NCBI RefSeq assembly: GCF_014839835.1
Contig: NC_071627.1
Span: 17,912,001 to 17,976,000 of the forward strand
From: Dryobates pubescens
Taxonomy: Eukaryota; Chordata; Aves; Piciformes; Picidae
Length of the DNA stretch: 64,000 nucleotides
Direction: 5' to 3'
Made by a program: the position numbers and the translations under genes. Positions 47,901 through 60,500 of this stretch are shown here, one piece after another. The notes under the pieces were generated by a model, which was not told the DNA's origin, did no database searches, and saw nothing but the letters and a program-made list of their open reading frames with translations. Numbering within the stretch: the stretch's first letter is position 1; each line of letters opens with the position of its first letter.

Positions 47901-50900
47901 GTTGCAACAGCTTTAGGACTTAATGCACTAACAAAGGTAATGCTGATACTTTTTCTCACTCTTAACTAGACTTGAGGTGTTAATGGCTCATTTTTCCTCC
48001 ACTCTGTGTCACGTTGTACCCAGCTCACAATGTGGAGCTGTAATGGCGTTTGGCAGCTCCCTTCTTTTGATCCCAACCTTATTTTTTGCCCCACATAGCC
48101 TTCTTATGTGTATTTCAAACAGCCTGTCCTCCTTACCTGTACATCAAATAGCCATGTGCTTTGTTAATACAAACTGGAGCCTAATAAGGTTTTTTACATG
48201 TAAAAGTATCAAATAACATTTGAAAGTTAATTGAAGCAGATAAATAATTACAACAACGTGAAGTCGTCATCCCATAAGCTACAGAGGTGTGTTTTTAAGG
48301 TGCAGCATCACTTCTGCAAATGTGGATGCCTACTCTAGACTGGCTAGAACTTGGAAGGAGGTGCCACTCTTTGGTGCAGAAAACTCAAATTCTTTGAAGA
48401 GCAAAAGGCCCCAGCAGTGAGAATTGAATTCTCACTGAATTCTAATTTAAAAGAAATAGGTCTGGTCTATCACTATGACCTTTGGGAACGAAAAGTCCCT
48501 CCCCTCCCCTGGGGAGGGACTTCTCAGGAAATCAAGTAGTGATAGGACTAGGGGGAATGGAATGAAGCTGGAGGTGGGGAGATTCAGGCTGGATGTGAGG
48601 AGGAAGTTCTTTACCATGAGAGTAGTGAAGCCCTGGAATGGGTTGTCCAGGGAGGTGGTTTGGGCACCGTCCCTGGAGGTGTTTAAGACCAGGCTGGATG
48701 AGGCTCTGGCCAGCCTGATCTAGTGTGAGGTGTCCCTGCCCATAGCAAGGGGGTTGGAACTAGATGATCCTTGTGGTCCCTTCCAACCCTGACTGATACT
48801 ATGATAATACTATGAAAACTATTATGTAATCATTTTTCTTTTGTTTGGTTTTTATTTGTTCCTCTCTGTATGTTTTACAGCATGTCTCACCTCTCATAGG
48901 ACGGTTTGTTCCTTTTGCTGCTGTTGCTGCTGCCAATTGCATTAATATTCCACTAATGAGACAAAGGTAGGAAAAAGAGTAATGATCACTAATTCTAGAA
49001 GGATGTTAATGAGTTTTTAAATCAGCAAGCTACTAAATAAAGCACAGAATATATCTTAACTTGTTTCAGAGGCTTGCAAAAACCTCATCCATGATCTTGT
49101 TTTGATTGATTGATTGTGACAGGTATAAAATAGAACATTCTCATTCTCTTCAGTCTTAGATCTCAGAAATCAAGTACTGGTCCTTCAAAACTTGGTCATT
49201 TCACAGGGTTAAAAAAAAAAAAGTGAATAAATGCATGTCAGTCACTACTTTATTTTTACTCCATGTTCAACAGGGAGCTCAAGTTTGGAATCCCAGTCAC
49301 GGATGAGAATGGAAACAGATTGGGTGAATCAACAAAAGCAGCTCAGCAGGCAATTACCCAGGTGGTTATATCAAGGATTCTTATGGCTTCTCCTGGCATG
49401 GGTAAGAATAATTGCAGTCATGTGCAGCTCCTGATTATCAGTTTCTCAGAGGCCAAATTATCTTACAGTTGTGCAGGCAGTATTTACATTGCTGTTCAGT
49501 TCCTCAGAGAAATGTACTTTTCTTATTGTGAAAACATCTACAGTCTGTTATGCTGAAGTGCAACTGAAAAGCTTCTGGGATGCTTTTGCAGAAAAGCTAC
49601 AGACAGCAAAGGAATAGTAGCAAATTCTGCTTGGCTGGAATTGGTTTAGTGAACAACTGGTGCTTTGACCAGTGCCAAGTTAGAGAGCTCAGCTCACAGC
49701 TTTAGTTATGTGTGAAATTAGAAGTTTTGCTCATTGGAAGAAATTACCTCTCTAAATACCAATCCAGAAGCTTGAATTGGCAATGTGAAATGAAAGCTCA
49801 GTTACTGACAAAAGGCTGTGAAAATTATGTTATGTATGGTATTAGGTCATTTTAAGAGAAAATGAAAACTAAATTACTTTTATCTCCAAGGTTGTTTTGA
49901 GTTGTTTGGTTTTTTTCTTTCTCATTTGCAGCGATTCCTCCCTTCATAATGAACACATTGGAAAAGAGAGCCTTTTTAAAGGTCAGTCTCAGATGATCTG
50001 TGTGTATGTATCTCACATCCTAAGTTAATATTTTCATTGATTTAACATGCTTCCTGAGTTTTCATATTTGCCTCCCCAGCGCTCTTACAGGACATCACCA
50101 CAGAGCTTGGTTTACAGCTGTTACTTTCTTTTTAACTTTCTTAGAGATAGCTTGGCTCTTTTTGTCACAGTGTAAAACAACATTAAGAAAATCTGCACTT
50201 TTGTGTTATTTTTATAGTTGTTCTTAAAATGCAGAGTTCCTCCTAGGAAATAAACTTTCCTTGTACCCAGGCTTGTAGTAAGGTTTATTAGAAAAAATAC
50301 TGAGTATTTTAATAATGCCTTTTCCTCAAGATAGAAGTAAGGAGGCTTTGCTTAGCTGCAATTGCTAGCAGTATGACTTTGGAAACAACAGTGATGGTAG
50401 AAGTCTCTTTTGAACATTATCCTTTAAAATTTGCTGGATGGGCCAGTGCAGGGTGAGCACAGAATGGGCACATTTCATCAGAGAGTACTTATTTTCTGTA
50501 TTCAGTTTGTGCTATTGTAGTGTGGATTCAAGCACTTAGTAAATAAACTAATTAGATGATAAACAACAATTGCACCCATTAAATGATATTCAGATGAAGA
50601 ACTCTGTAATTCTTAACCAGCAAAGGGAGTTTCATCTTCACCAGCTGATATCACTGATTTACTTACTGTGTAGCTCCAGGCCAAGCTGGGAACAGTAGCC
50701 TATGAGAATCTGTTTTCTTCCCCTTAGAAAAAGGAAAGGAAAACGTGGTCTGAGTCTCCAGACCCTCCCTTGGAAAAGTGGTTTGGTTGGTGACTCCTGG
50801 GAGGACAAGCATGGAACGCTTCCTAGTTTCTTTTGTCTAAGATTAAGCTTTCTAAAGATATCCAAATTCTACTTTTTATGATTTCTACCCTTCCTTTTTC

Positions 50901-53900
50901 TAGTGCAGAGGTGCGTTACCAACTTACACACATGATTTGAAAGCACTTTTTGATAGAAATGAGGCATTGGAAAGAGGTCTCAAGTGTCACTCAGTTTTAG
51001 AAACTTTTTTTCCCTGAAGTGCTTTGCTTCCCTTCCTCCTTCTTAACAGACAACAGTATTACTCAGGATGTAAAACCAGGAATGTGGCGTTTGCGTTCTA
51101 GAGTGAAAGTCAGTGCGTGCTGCTTCTATGTCCTGAAAGAAGTGAGACTGCAGTGCATCCAAACACAGTCTGCAGTGTAAAGAGCCCAATCTACAGTATA
51201 AAGAGCCCTCTCCTGATCTGGCTGATTCTTAGTGGTGTAGTCCTTTGACCCATAGGCTGTTAGCGCAGTAACTTTGGGCAGCTTGTGATACTGTTGTGTT
51301 CTTGAGAATGTGTTAACCCATGCTATCTGCTCAGCTGGCAATGACATTTGTGAAGAACTTGCAGCAATTTGCAGGGGTTGGAGAGAAATATCCATTGGTT
51401 TTATGTGGTGTGATCAATATAAGGGTGTTGTGAATTTTTCAGATCAGCCAAAATGAACGATTTCTACAGTGACTACTCAGTGGTCTTTGGTACCATCCTG
51501 ACCGTTTATGCTCACCTGTTCCTCCCCCGCAGCCTCAGAGACTGTGAGTTCAGGTGAAACACTGCTCTACCACTAGTCAGTGATAACACTTGGTAGAGAT
51601 TAGTATTAAAACCATCAAGGAATGAGCTGCATTTTTAACAAGCAGCTTCTGCATGTCCTTTTGAGGTTTCAGAAGCACCATCCCATTTGCAGTGCTCCCA
51701 ACACCATCCACACAATGCTTTACTAACTTGTTATCCTCAGCCTTTGCTTTGCACACCATCACTCTGGAAAATAACTCTTGTATGCCTGCCAAAGCTTATT
51801 AAGCAACACACAAGGCCAGAACACAGGCAAATGGTTGTGAAATAGGGATGAAAACAGAATGATGTTCTTCAATGAGACAAGGAAATAAATGCTTCTGAAA
51901 TGCTGCTCTCAGTGACAGCAGGCTATCATCCTCTGATGTTTGAAACAAGCTGCTTTGCATGAGGACATTTTGATGGTAATGCGAGTGTGAATTAACAGTA
52001 TTGCCAAAAGTTGTTGCTAGAAAATGGCAAGAATGTTTTTATATCACAAGCATATACTTTCTGCTTCAAGAAGAATTCATTTCTTGACTCGAAAAAATAC
52101 TTCATGTGTATGTGTTTGGCGTTTTTTTGTCTGCCTTTTATACGATTATGCAGCATAGTAGTTCTTGATTAATTACTTTGTCTGCTGCAGCAGGAGGATC
52201 CATAAACAACCTTGCTCTGAGACACAGTGTTTATATATTTATTGTAGCCACAGGTAACCTTTCTCCTAAGGAAAGAAATTGGAGCTTTCCACTGAAACTT
52301 CTGAAAATTCCAGTCAACACTTTAGTTTCCATTTGTATTACTACTCTTGCAGCTTCAAGTACTGTTTCTCTCCTGTTCTGCATACTGTATTAACATTCAA
52401 GGTGATTCCAGAAATTTCCTCTTCAAAATGAGCTCCTTGGGATCTCTTAGTCTGCAACTAAAACTTGTGTTCAATACTGTTACAAAACTGACTGAGAGAC
52501 TTTTTTTAAGCATCGGTTTTGAATGTCTTCTGCCTTAGAGACCTCCACGCTTTCCTAGTTTAACTGTCATTTCATTTGTTCTTTTGAAAACAGGCATAGC
52601 TAGCCTGGGAAAGCTGACAGATTTCAGCATCCAACAATGAAAAGAAGCAGTTAGAAAAAAGCTGATTCTCCTTATGGCTTTTGTTTGCTTAATTACCACT
52701 TCTCCATTTTCTCTGTTTGCACTAACCACTGAAGATGCCATAAAGACATCTGGAAATTAAATCCTAATTCATTGGGAACTGCCTTCTTCCGGAGTTAAAT
52801 GATAGTTCTCTAACACAGTAAATTCTTCTGCTGTCTTCTACTTCCTTTTATTTCTTTATAGGAATGTACAGCCTGCATTTGAGATTTGCTTTATTGTTCT
52901 ACATTGTTCCTTAGGCAACACTAGTATTGACCTCCCAGTGTTACAGAGTTTTGCTTCACCAACTTTCTTGGCTAGTACAGCGCAGTAATATTCTAGAAAA
53001 ATAAAGGCTGTAACTCTGATTGAGTACCTTGGCAAAAAAATGTTCCACAACACAAAATAGATGTTGTTTATATTGTTTGTACTAGCAGGCACTTCCCTCT
53101 CCAAGATTAGTGACCAACTCTGGTAAAGGCATGAAACTATAGATTGCTTTTATGACACTCTCCAAAAGTTTTTTCAGTTATGAAATCACATTTGAGGTTT
53201 TTCTGTAATAAATCTCAGGTCCTCAGCTCACATTGCAATGTGCAGCATCCTTCTTCCTTAATTCTTCTCAGAGGCTGAAGTCTTTTGCAGCAGAGAGTTT
53301 GACTTGGGTTCCCAAATATCAGTGGGAGTCTTACATCCCTCCCATTGTCAGTCACACCATCTCTTGTCTCTCCATGTGTATGAAATGTGAAGCATTTTGA
53401 GTGAATTTATCTCAGTTCAGGGTCAAATGAAGGTGAGTTCAGTGGAATGCCAGAACAGCAGAACACTGCTGCATTCATTTTACCTTTCTTGCTGTCTCTG
53501 TCTTTTTCCATTGTTACCTATTGTTGCAGGTTGTTGCTGAATTGCACGGTTCTTCCTGCAATCTTTTCTGGATTACAGATTGACTCCGGGGGTGGGGGTG
53601 GGGTTGGGGGAAGAAAAGCCAATCTTCTACATCATTTCTTCTCCCTGAGGCTCTAGAGAAAGCTCAATCCACACAGGCTTGTTCTGCATCTCTCTTACAC
53701 CGCTCTGAACCTTCTTAGCACCAAAATTTGTCCTACCAAGCTTTCTGAATGTCTTTGTTCTATTTCCGTTCTCAAATAATGCCCATCTTTTATTCACCAG
53801 TTTGCCCACTAACTTCTACATCCTGACAACTACTTCTTGCAGAAAAAAAAACACATCATCTTTGTTGAAAATACCATCCACTGTAATGTGTGGTGATTAT

Positions 53901-56900
53901 TTTTTTTAAACTCATGAGCTGTTTTGGTTTAAAACCAGCTTCTGGTTATCCTAGCAGTTGTCTATGTCCTACTTGCTGGAGACACTGATTTTACTGTAGG
54001 AACAGCAGGCTATTGCGGCAGTGCTGTTTAAACAGGTCTGGTTTTATTTCAGTAGTAATTCATTTCAACTGAAATTCTAACATGGGGCAGAATGGATTCC
54101 TAAAGCATTTGCATGCCTGCAAGACAATGGTCCTGTTTCTTGGCATGTATTCAAGCTCTGCAAAAGCTACAATCGGGGTGTGCTAAAAGTGCATCCACGG
54201 GTTATGTGTTGCCTTCTCAGCTTTGTTTCCCCCATTCTTCCACCTTTTATTTTCTTTAGTAACAGGCAAATCCTTGCAGAACTGCAGTGTACCAGACTCT
54301 GCTACAGGGGCAAGCTCCTACAAAACAAAGTAAATCGTAAGACAGAAGAAAGGGCTAAAAAAGACATGCATTTTTTTTCTTGACATCTCTTTTACTTACA
54401 GTTGGTGGCTGCAGTTGCTCACAAAGTAAATCTCTAGTTGCAAGTTTTAAAACCACTGGAGAGGAGCTGTCATCAGACCTGGCTCTTCTTAGGGGTGCCA
54501 GGGCAAAATTCAGTGTCCTTAGGAGGTGTGGCAGCACCTCACAACTGCAGCACGGTTCCAGACTTGAGCTGTGTTGCTACCTCGAGGGCTTTGTGTGACT
54601 GAAAGAAATACTTCATGTACTCAGGAGCAGGTTGTAAGTAGAACAGTTAAACCACCCATTGTAGTTTCTGAGGGAGACTTACTCAGGATAACACTGGACA
54701 TAGCTCATCTGGAATTTTCTTACTACTTTTCAAAAGAACTAAGCTCTCAAAGTGGAGCTCAGCATTAAGGCCTTTGTTTTGCCTCCCTGTCCAAGAGTCT
54801 TCTAGCTGCAGTCTTCTCTTACAATAGAGGAATTCCAGGAAGGTGGAAAGGTGGGGGGAAGAAAAGATGCCATACTCATTGTGTGCGGTTTATTTTTGAC
54901 AGAGATTCCCTTGGATGAGTGCTCCCATTCAAGTTGGATTAGTTGGAGTCTGGTAAGTAATTTCTTTGGGTTGTGTGTGCTTTTAAGAGATACTTTTTAG
55001 GGTTTTGTTGGTTTGGGGTTTTTTTGAGGAAGTAGCAATACTTGCACTGTGTTTAAAGAGGGGGGGGAAGGAGGGGAAAGCTGAGAGTTAATGAGGCTCC
55101 AGCAGTTGCTTCACCTCCATATCTGTAGTTGATAATACCATAATAAAAATGCTGTTAGTAATGAAGAAGCTGCCAAGAAGGACAGAGGGAAGGAGGAAAA
55201 AAACAGAGTAACCAAAAAGAAAAAAAAAGCCTGTAGCATCTTGATTAGAATGCTTTGATTGCTACTTCCATAAACAATAATTGGAATCTAATGCTGTAGG
55301 TTGATCAATTTCTGAGACGTTTGGTTAAGGGAGTTTATTTGCTGTTGTATAGCAGTTTATGTTGTCATGCACACCAATGCAAAACACTGAAAGGCTGTCA
55401 GATATTTTTTTAATAGACATTTGTAAGCATTGTATTGCTGCATTTAGCACTACATAGTAGGTAAATGATTTCATAAGGTATAAGGGTTACATGGCACTTC
55501 ACGGAACTTTCATTCACTGTACACACAAAAAATAGCTTTCTACCTAGAAGACCATTTATAAAGGTTTTGAATTCTCTTTTAGCACCCTCAATATTGTAAA
55601 ACCATTTTTGTCTCCTCTAGTCTCGTGTTTGCCACACCCCTGTGTTGTGCACTGTTTCCTCAAAAAAGGTATGTATTTGTCTTACACTTAATGTTGCACT
55701 CCCAGATGCATGCAGGGTACTGCAAAAAGGCAGAAAGAAGTGGTCATTGGCTCCTAGAGCATACAGGCTTAATTCCCATTTGTGTGATAAACATGGGAAT
55801 ATTCAGAAAATGACTAGCTATGTTACTCATCAGCACTAGAAGTAGTTGAATTGGCCTCTTTTGTTTACAAACTCCCAATTCTTGAATTATGAAGAAGCTG
55901 CCAAGAAAGACTGAGGGAAGGGAAAAAGAGTAACCAGAGGGAAAAGAGGAAAAAAGGGCCTGTAACAGCTTGATTAGAATGCTTTGATTGCCACTATATA
56001 GTGGCAGTGAAGAAGAGATTGAGGTGAGGAAGGGTTAAACCATATTCTTTCAAGGTGAGGTGTTTGATCTAGAGTTCAGAATCACTAGAATGAGTCCTGA
56101 AAAGGCTAATATGGCCCAAACAATATATTCATGTCTAGTAAGGTTATGGCTTCAATAAATATGATCAGAGCCCCTTTTATTTCCACCTGGACACTCTCTG
56201 GTTATACAGAACAGCACTTGACTGTATTTGTGCTCATTTGTAATTTGATTAGCACTTTTGCAGAGATAACTTTTTATTGGTACACAAAATAGCTAAGTCC
56301 AGAAAACTGTCTTATAATGAATATCATTTCTAACTGAAATCCTAATAAACCCTAGGGGAGTTACCTACAAATAAAGGTAACTCAATTTGCAGGGTCCCTT
56401 TCATACTATTAGTGGTTGTCTAAACTCAACAAGCTGCCAACTGTAGCTTAAACTATGCAAGCTGGAGCTGAATGTTGAGCAACTAGAGTAGCATTTGACT
56501 TTCAGGAAACAATACCCAAGTCTTACTTATCTAATGCAATTGTTTGAATACAACAAAGCAGTCTGACACCATCTGCTTCCCTGCCTGGCATAGAGCAAAG
56601 AATTTTGGTAAATAAATGGCACTAGGCTACATGGAGATGGCTTAACAAAGGAGCCTAGGAAGTATAGTACAGCTCTTGCTTTTAACTAGGCCTCTCCCTT
56701 TTATAAGATTAGACCCAAAGCTGTTTAAGAAAGTGCAGCTGTGTAACTTAAAAGGGAGTTTAACTCACTTTACTGTAAGGTGACTGTAGTCAGGATAAAC
56801 ATTTTATTCAACTGAATGAGGCAGTAAGAGAAAGAGGCAAATACATATTTAAAAATACCTTTAGGAAGGTAGGTTTCTATTAAGAGCTGCAAACCTCAAG

Positions 56901-57240
56901 CAACTAAGCAGATTCCTACCCCCACTGCAGTAACAACAGCTCTTTCTTGACTCTAGAGATTGTCTTACTGTGGTGTAAGCAGAGACTGATGTGTCCTGGT
57001 CTGTAAGGATGATCCCTTCCTCTGAAGTTAAAAAGATCTGAAAACTTTTCACAATCTAGGAAGTTTAACCAGGTGCATCATCCATCTTATTTTACACACA
57101 AGTGCTGGTTATATATAACCATTTTACTGTTTCTTTTGCTTAGTTCTATGTCTGTAACAAGCTTGGAGCCAGAACTGCAAGCCAAGATCCGAGAGAACAA
57201 CCCTGAACTAGAACGTGTATACTTTAATAAAGGATTGTAA
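44930..57240 (+). CDS. SFXN1: sideroflexin-1, mitochondrial serine carrier (10 coding exons)
   Basis: Sideroflexin-1 is a multi-pass protein of the inner mitochondrial membrane that imports serine for one-carbon metabolism. Coding exons, all GT-AG and in frame: 44,930-45,093 (exon 2 starts at 44,919), 45,639-45,809, 47,277-47,375, 47,861-47,936, 48,881-48,966, 49,274-49,401, 49,932-49,981, 54,903-54,952, 55,621-55,668 and 57,144-57,240. They sum to 969 nt, or 322 residues plus stop, exactly the human length. Landmarks: N-terminal [13 protein letters not shown], the family motif HPDTGEK at 80-86, [18 protein letters not shown] at 91-108, [32 protein letters not shown] at 207-218, [20 protein letters not shown] at 259-278, and the conserved end VYFNKGL. 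About five hydrophobic segments are expected. The ATG has A at -3. With exon 1 the gene has 11 exons, as in mammals. Confidence 0.97.
48493..48522. repeat. perfect 12-bp inverted repeat with 6-nt loop
   Basis: AAGTCCCTCCCC at 48,493-48,504 and GGGGAGGGACTT at 48,511-48,522 are exact reverse complements separated by TCCCCT. It lies in SFXN1 intron 5, just upstream of a CR1 fragment. Confidence 0.9.
48536..48818 (+). mobile_element. CR1 LINE, 3' fragment
   Basis: In SFXN1 intron 5. An open frame reads [40 protein letters not shown] and [20 protein letters not shown], the CR1 ORF2 end, followed by 'gggggttggaactagatgat' and 'cccttccaaccctgactgat'. The terminus is ATACTATGATAATACTATGA. This differs from the other subfamilies in the window. 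Confidence 0.92.
55161..55265 (+). repeat. direct repeat copy A (SFXN1 intron 9)
   Basis: A block of about 105 bp beginning ATGAAGAAGCTGCCAAGAA, passing through a purine-rich middle with AGAGTAACCA, and ending TTGATTAGAATGCTTTGATT. It recurs at 55,889-55,994 in the same orientation with few differences outside the purine tract. Confidence 0.9.
55889..55994 (+). repeat. direct repeat copy B (SFXN1 intron 10)
   Basis: Second copy of the block at 55,161, offset by 728 bp and lying beyond exon 10 (55,621-55,668). Both ends are well conserved (ATGAAGAAGCTGCCAAGAA and TTGATTAGAATGCTTTGATT); the A/G-rich centre has drifted. Confidence 0.9.
57223..57228 (-). promoter_or_regulatory. KIF20A: candidate KIF20A poly(A) signal (ATTAAA)
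   Basis: ATTAAA on the minus strand, about 350 nt past the KIF20A stop, lying inside the last codons of SFXN1. A weaker TATAAA variant is at 57,360-57,365 and a canonical AATAAA at 56,813-56,818. The choice among them is inference. Confidence 0.4.
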
Positions 57241-57492
57241 TTCAGAGAAGGGAAGATACCTTTCAAGGAGGCTCTTGAGTTATGTGCCCACAATAGTTGA
57301 AGATAAGAACTCACTTTTGACTTGTCCTTTTGTGAAACAACTTTGATCATCTGCCTTATTTTATATTTAAAGACTTCCCTGGTTGTAGTGTTGAAATTAC
57401 AAAAGGTCATTTTGTCCCCTTTGGTATCGATTAAAAGTTTAACCATACATATCCAACATTGTTTACATAAGCTCTCAAGCAGCTACAATAAC

Positions 57493-57515
57493 AATAAACA
57501 AGCACACAAAATAAA
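57493..57515 (+). promoter_or_regulatory. SFXN1: SFXN1 poly(A) signals
   Basis: Two canonical plus-strand AATAAA hexamers at 57,493-57,498 and 57,510-57,515, about 255 and 270 nt after the SFXN1 stop. They predict cleavage near 57,515-57,540, giving a short 3' UTR that ends just before the KIF20A stop codon on the other strand. Confidence 0.65.
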
Positions 57516-57578
57516 ACAGATGCCATTATATTGGATTTGCCACCTTCTTCCAGTAATAGTGGGGGCTTGGATCTCAAG

Positions 57579-60500
57579 TCATAGAGCAACTGAACGAAGT
57601 TGCCACCCTCTGCCAGCTGCGGGACGAGGCGCTGAACGTGACAGAAGGTTGTGCAGGAACGGCCTTTTACCAGGAGGTTGGTTAGGTTGTAGGTTTTCCC
57701 TGTTGGCACAGAATCGTTTCTTTAAGGTAGACGTTGAAGGAGCCTGGAGCTTCTGCACGGTATGGTACTGTTCAGCAATACAAGCTGCTTTCTTCCGCAG
57801 GTCTAGTTTCACTAGTATCATATTGTTCTGCAGTTCTGCCAGGGTTTGGTCCTGAAAAAGCAAGAGAGGCACAAGTTGCCTAACCCACTGGTTACTGTGA
57901 ACTGAAGAGGATAAAATGCCTTTGCCAAAACTCCCTACTACTGTGCTACACAGGCATTTATATTAGCTTCTACTGTCAAAAGTGGAACAATCCAGTAATA
58001 AAATATGAGCAGTAAGGCTGGAAAGAGCTGAACCCATCCTGCTGCAAACTGGTGCCATGGCAACTGTAATAGAGAATTGGATATGAGAACTCTGAATTTT
58101 CCTACTTTTAAGTGGAGGCTGTCAGTTAAGTGAATAATTTGGGTCTGCTTTGGAGAGCTAAATATTCAGTTTGATTCGGCCATTGAGAAAATTAGCAATA
58201 CAGCTCCTTTAATTTTGATAGCCATCAAGTGTCTAGAGAGTAAGTAATTTGCCACTCCAAAAATTTAGGTTATTCTGCTGATAAAGGCAAAGTGCATAGA
58301 TTAAATGCCCCTGTGCAACCCACAACAAAGACATTACCTGTCTAGCTAAAATGTCATCACAGGTACAGAGGGCTTCTCGAAGTTTCCCTGCACCAGTACT
58401 GTGGCAGCATGCCCTCTCTGCAGATTGGAGACACTCCCCAAGTTTCTGTAGTTCTGAACGCAGCAATCTGACATTCTGTAGGAGAAAGATTGAATACAAC
58501 AGCTACCTTTGATATTGCTCTAACACAGCCACTCTAGAGTAATTCAGATGCATAGTACTGAGGGAGAGTCCCATCTGAGTGAGGTACACTGGGATCTCAG
58601 ATACCACAGCTGTGCACATCTCCGGGAAGATCAACTGTTTGTTTAAAGAAATGGGGAACAGCAGCTCCAAACACTCCGTAAACTGCAAGCACTTCATCCT
58701 GGGAGTGTTCCTTTCTATAACAGAGATAGTTACCTTCTGTCCATCCTCCAGCTTCCTGTCTACGTCCACAGTAAGGGGTTTGGCAGAGGGAGGTGGCTCC
58801 ACTAATTTCTGGTATTTACGCAACTCTAGGAACACCAAAACCAAAACGAGTAAGTGACAGTACATTCACAGTTCCACTTTTCATGAAGTCAGGACTTCCC
58901 TTGGGACAAGCTGCCACAGGCAAGCTGAGGACAGCTTTGAGTTTTTGTAGACATGCACAAATATTCCAGGCTTCATCCTTTCAGTGATAATCCTACTCTG
59001 AAATCCATTTTCATGTGGAAGTAAACTGAAACCCTGTTCATCCAGCACACCATTCCTGACACCTACAACCCAGGACAATGGTTTCAGAGTGTTTGAATCC
59101 AATACACCCTTAGAGAAAAATGTATCTCTAGAACCCTCTACAAGATTGCCTGGACAATTCAGAACCAGTGCAGCATCACTGCCTTACCTGCTGTCCTGGT
59201 GCTTAGCTCTGTTTGACATTGCTCCAGTTTGGCTTTAGTGTCTGCCAGTTCCTGTTGCAGAGCAGATGAAGTCATTCGCTTTGATCGACGCAAGCCTTTC
59301 CCTGGCTCCTGCTTAGGCTCCAGGCTCTCCAGTTTTTGTTTTGCCTCCTGCAGAGCAGCTTGGAGCTCCTCAATCTTCTCATCACGCTCCTTAGAAAGCA
59401 AGTTTGTGCAGACATTCAGCAAGATTTTCTTGCTACAGTTTTCTAGAATTCTGATGTTTTTCTTTTGGGAGACTTTCAATCACACTTCACACTCTGGACC
59501 TTGATGCCCTTTAAGTGACAACATTGAACCCTTTGCCTGTGAGCCTAAAGAACTCTTTTTACAGCCTCTAGAGTTAAGGAATTTCTTGAGACTTGACATC
59601 TTCAGAGAGGTCTGCAACAAGGCCATCCAAATGCTATAGCATAAAAAATACAAGAAGGCCCATACCCATCACCACAACTGAGAGGAAAAATTCACAGAAC
59701 TCAGTGTAGAGCAAGCCACTAGTGAAAAAAGGGAGAAGAGAATCATGTTGAATAACTAGGAGTCAGAATGGCTGCATATTAGCCTCCAGATTAAGGGCTG
59801 GAAATGAGGCTGCCTAATGACAGCAGTAGACAAGAAGCAAGAATTGCGGATCAGACTATCAAAATACCACCAAAAATACTTCAAAAAGCAAAACCTTTCC
59901 TTTTAGTTTGCATGAAGTCACATCCCCAGATTCAAGCACCCCAAGTGCCCTCTCAACATATTGCCACTTTCCCAGTGTTTTTCCATTACCCTGAACAAAC
60001 CTGGATCTCCTCCTGGTAATAGTCAGTCAGTGACTCCTTTAGGTTATTCAGTTTATCCTCATACAGTTCCTCCAGCAGCTCCCTCTGAGCATCCACATGC
60101 TGGCTACAGAAATCAAGCAACTGCATGTCAGGGTCTGGCAGTTCTTGGTATTGGAGCTCAGACTGGATAAAAGGATGTGATCAAGAAAGCTCTACCTGCA
60201 CCATTTCTCCTTCTCCTGCATGTGCTCCAGCATCTCATTGCAGATCTCATCACGGAGGCGCATTTCCAGCTGCAGTTTCTCCTGCCGCTCTTGCACCAGC
60301 AGTTCTCGTGCAGCTTCCACGACACGCAACAAGTCCTGCAGGGACACAAACTCCATTGCCCTCACTGTGCAACTGAATTAAGACCTAGAATAAGTGAGGT
60401 GGGATCCTTCATCTGTAGAGTTCTAGGTTTAAGATTATTTTAGTCACATGGAAAGAGAAGTTGCAGGTTGGCTCTTTCCTAATTCCAATGCCTCTCAGTC

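Noticed and set aside
60104-60170. Extended upstream reading of the KIF20A exon at 60,001-60,103 using the acceptor TTTTATCCAG near 60,167
   Set aside because: Joining the previous exon to that acceptor puts the sequence out of frame. The acceptor at 60,104-60,106 restores WCSQHVDAQ, matching the human WCSEHLDTQ.
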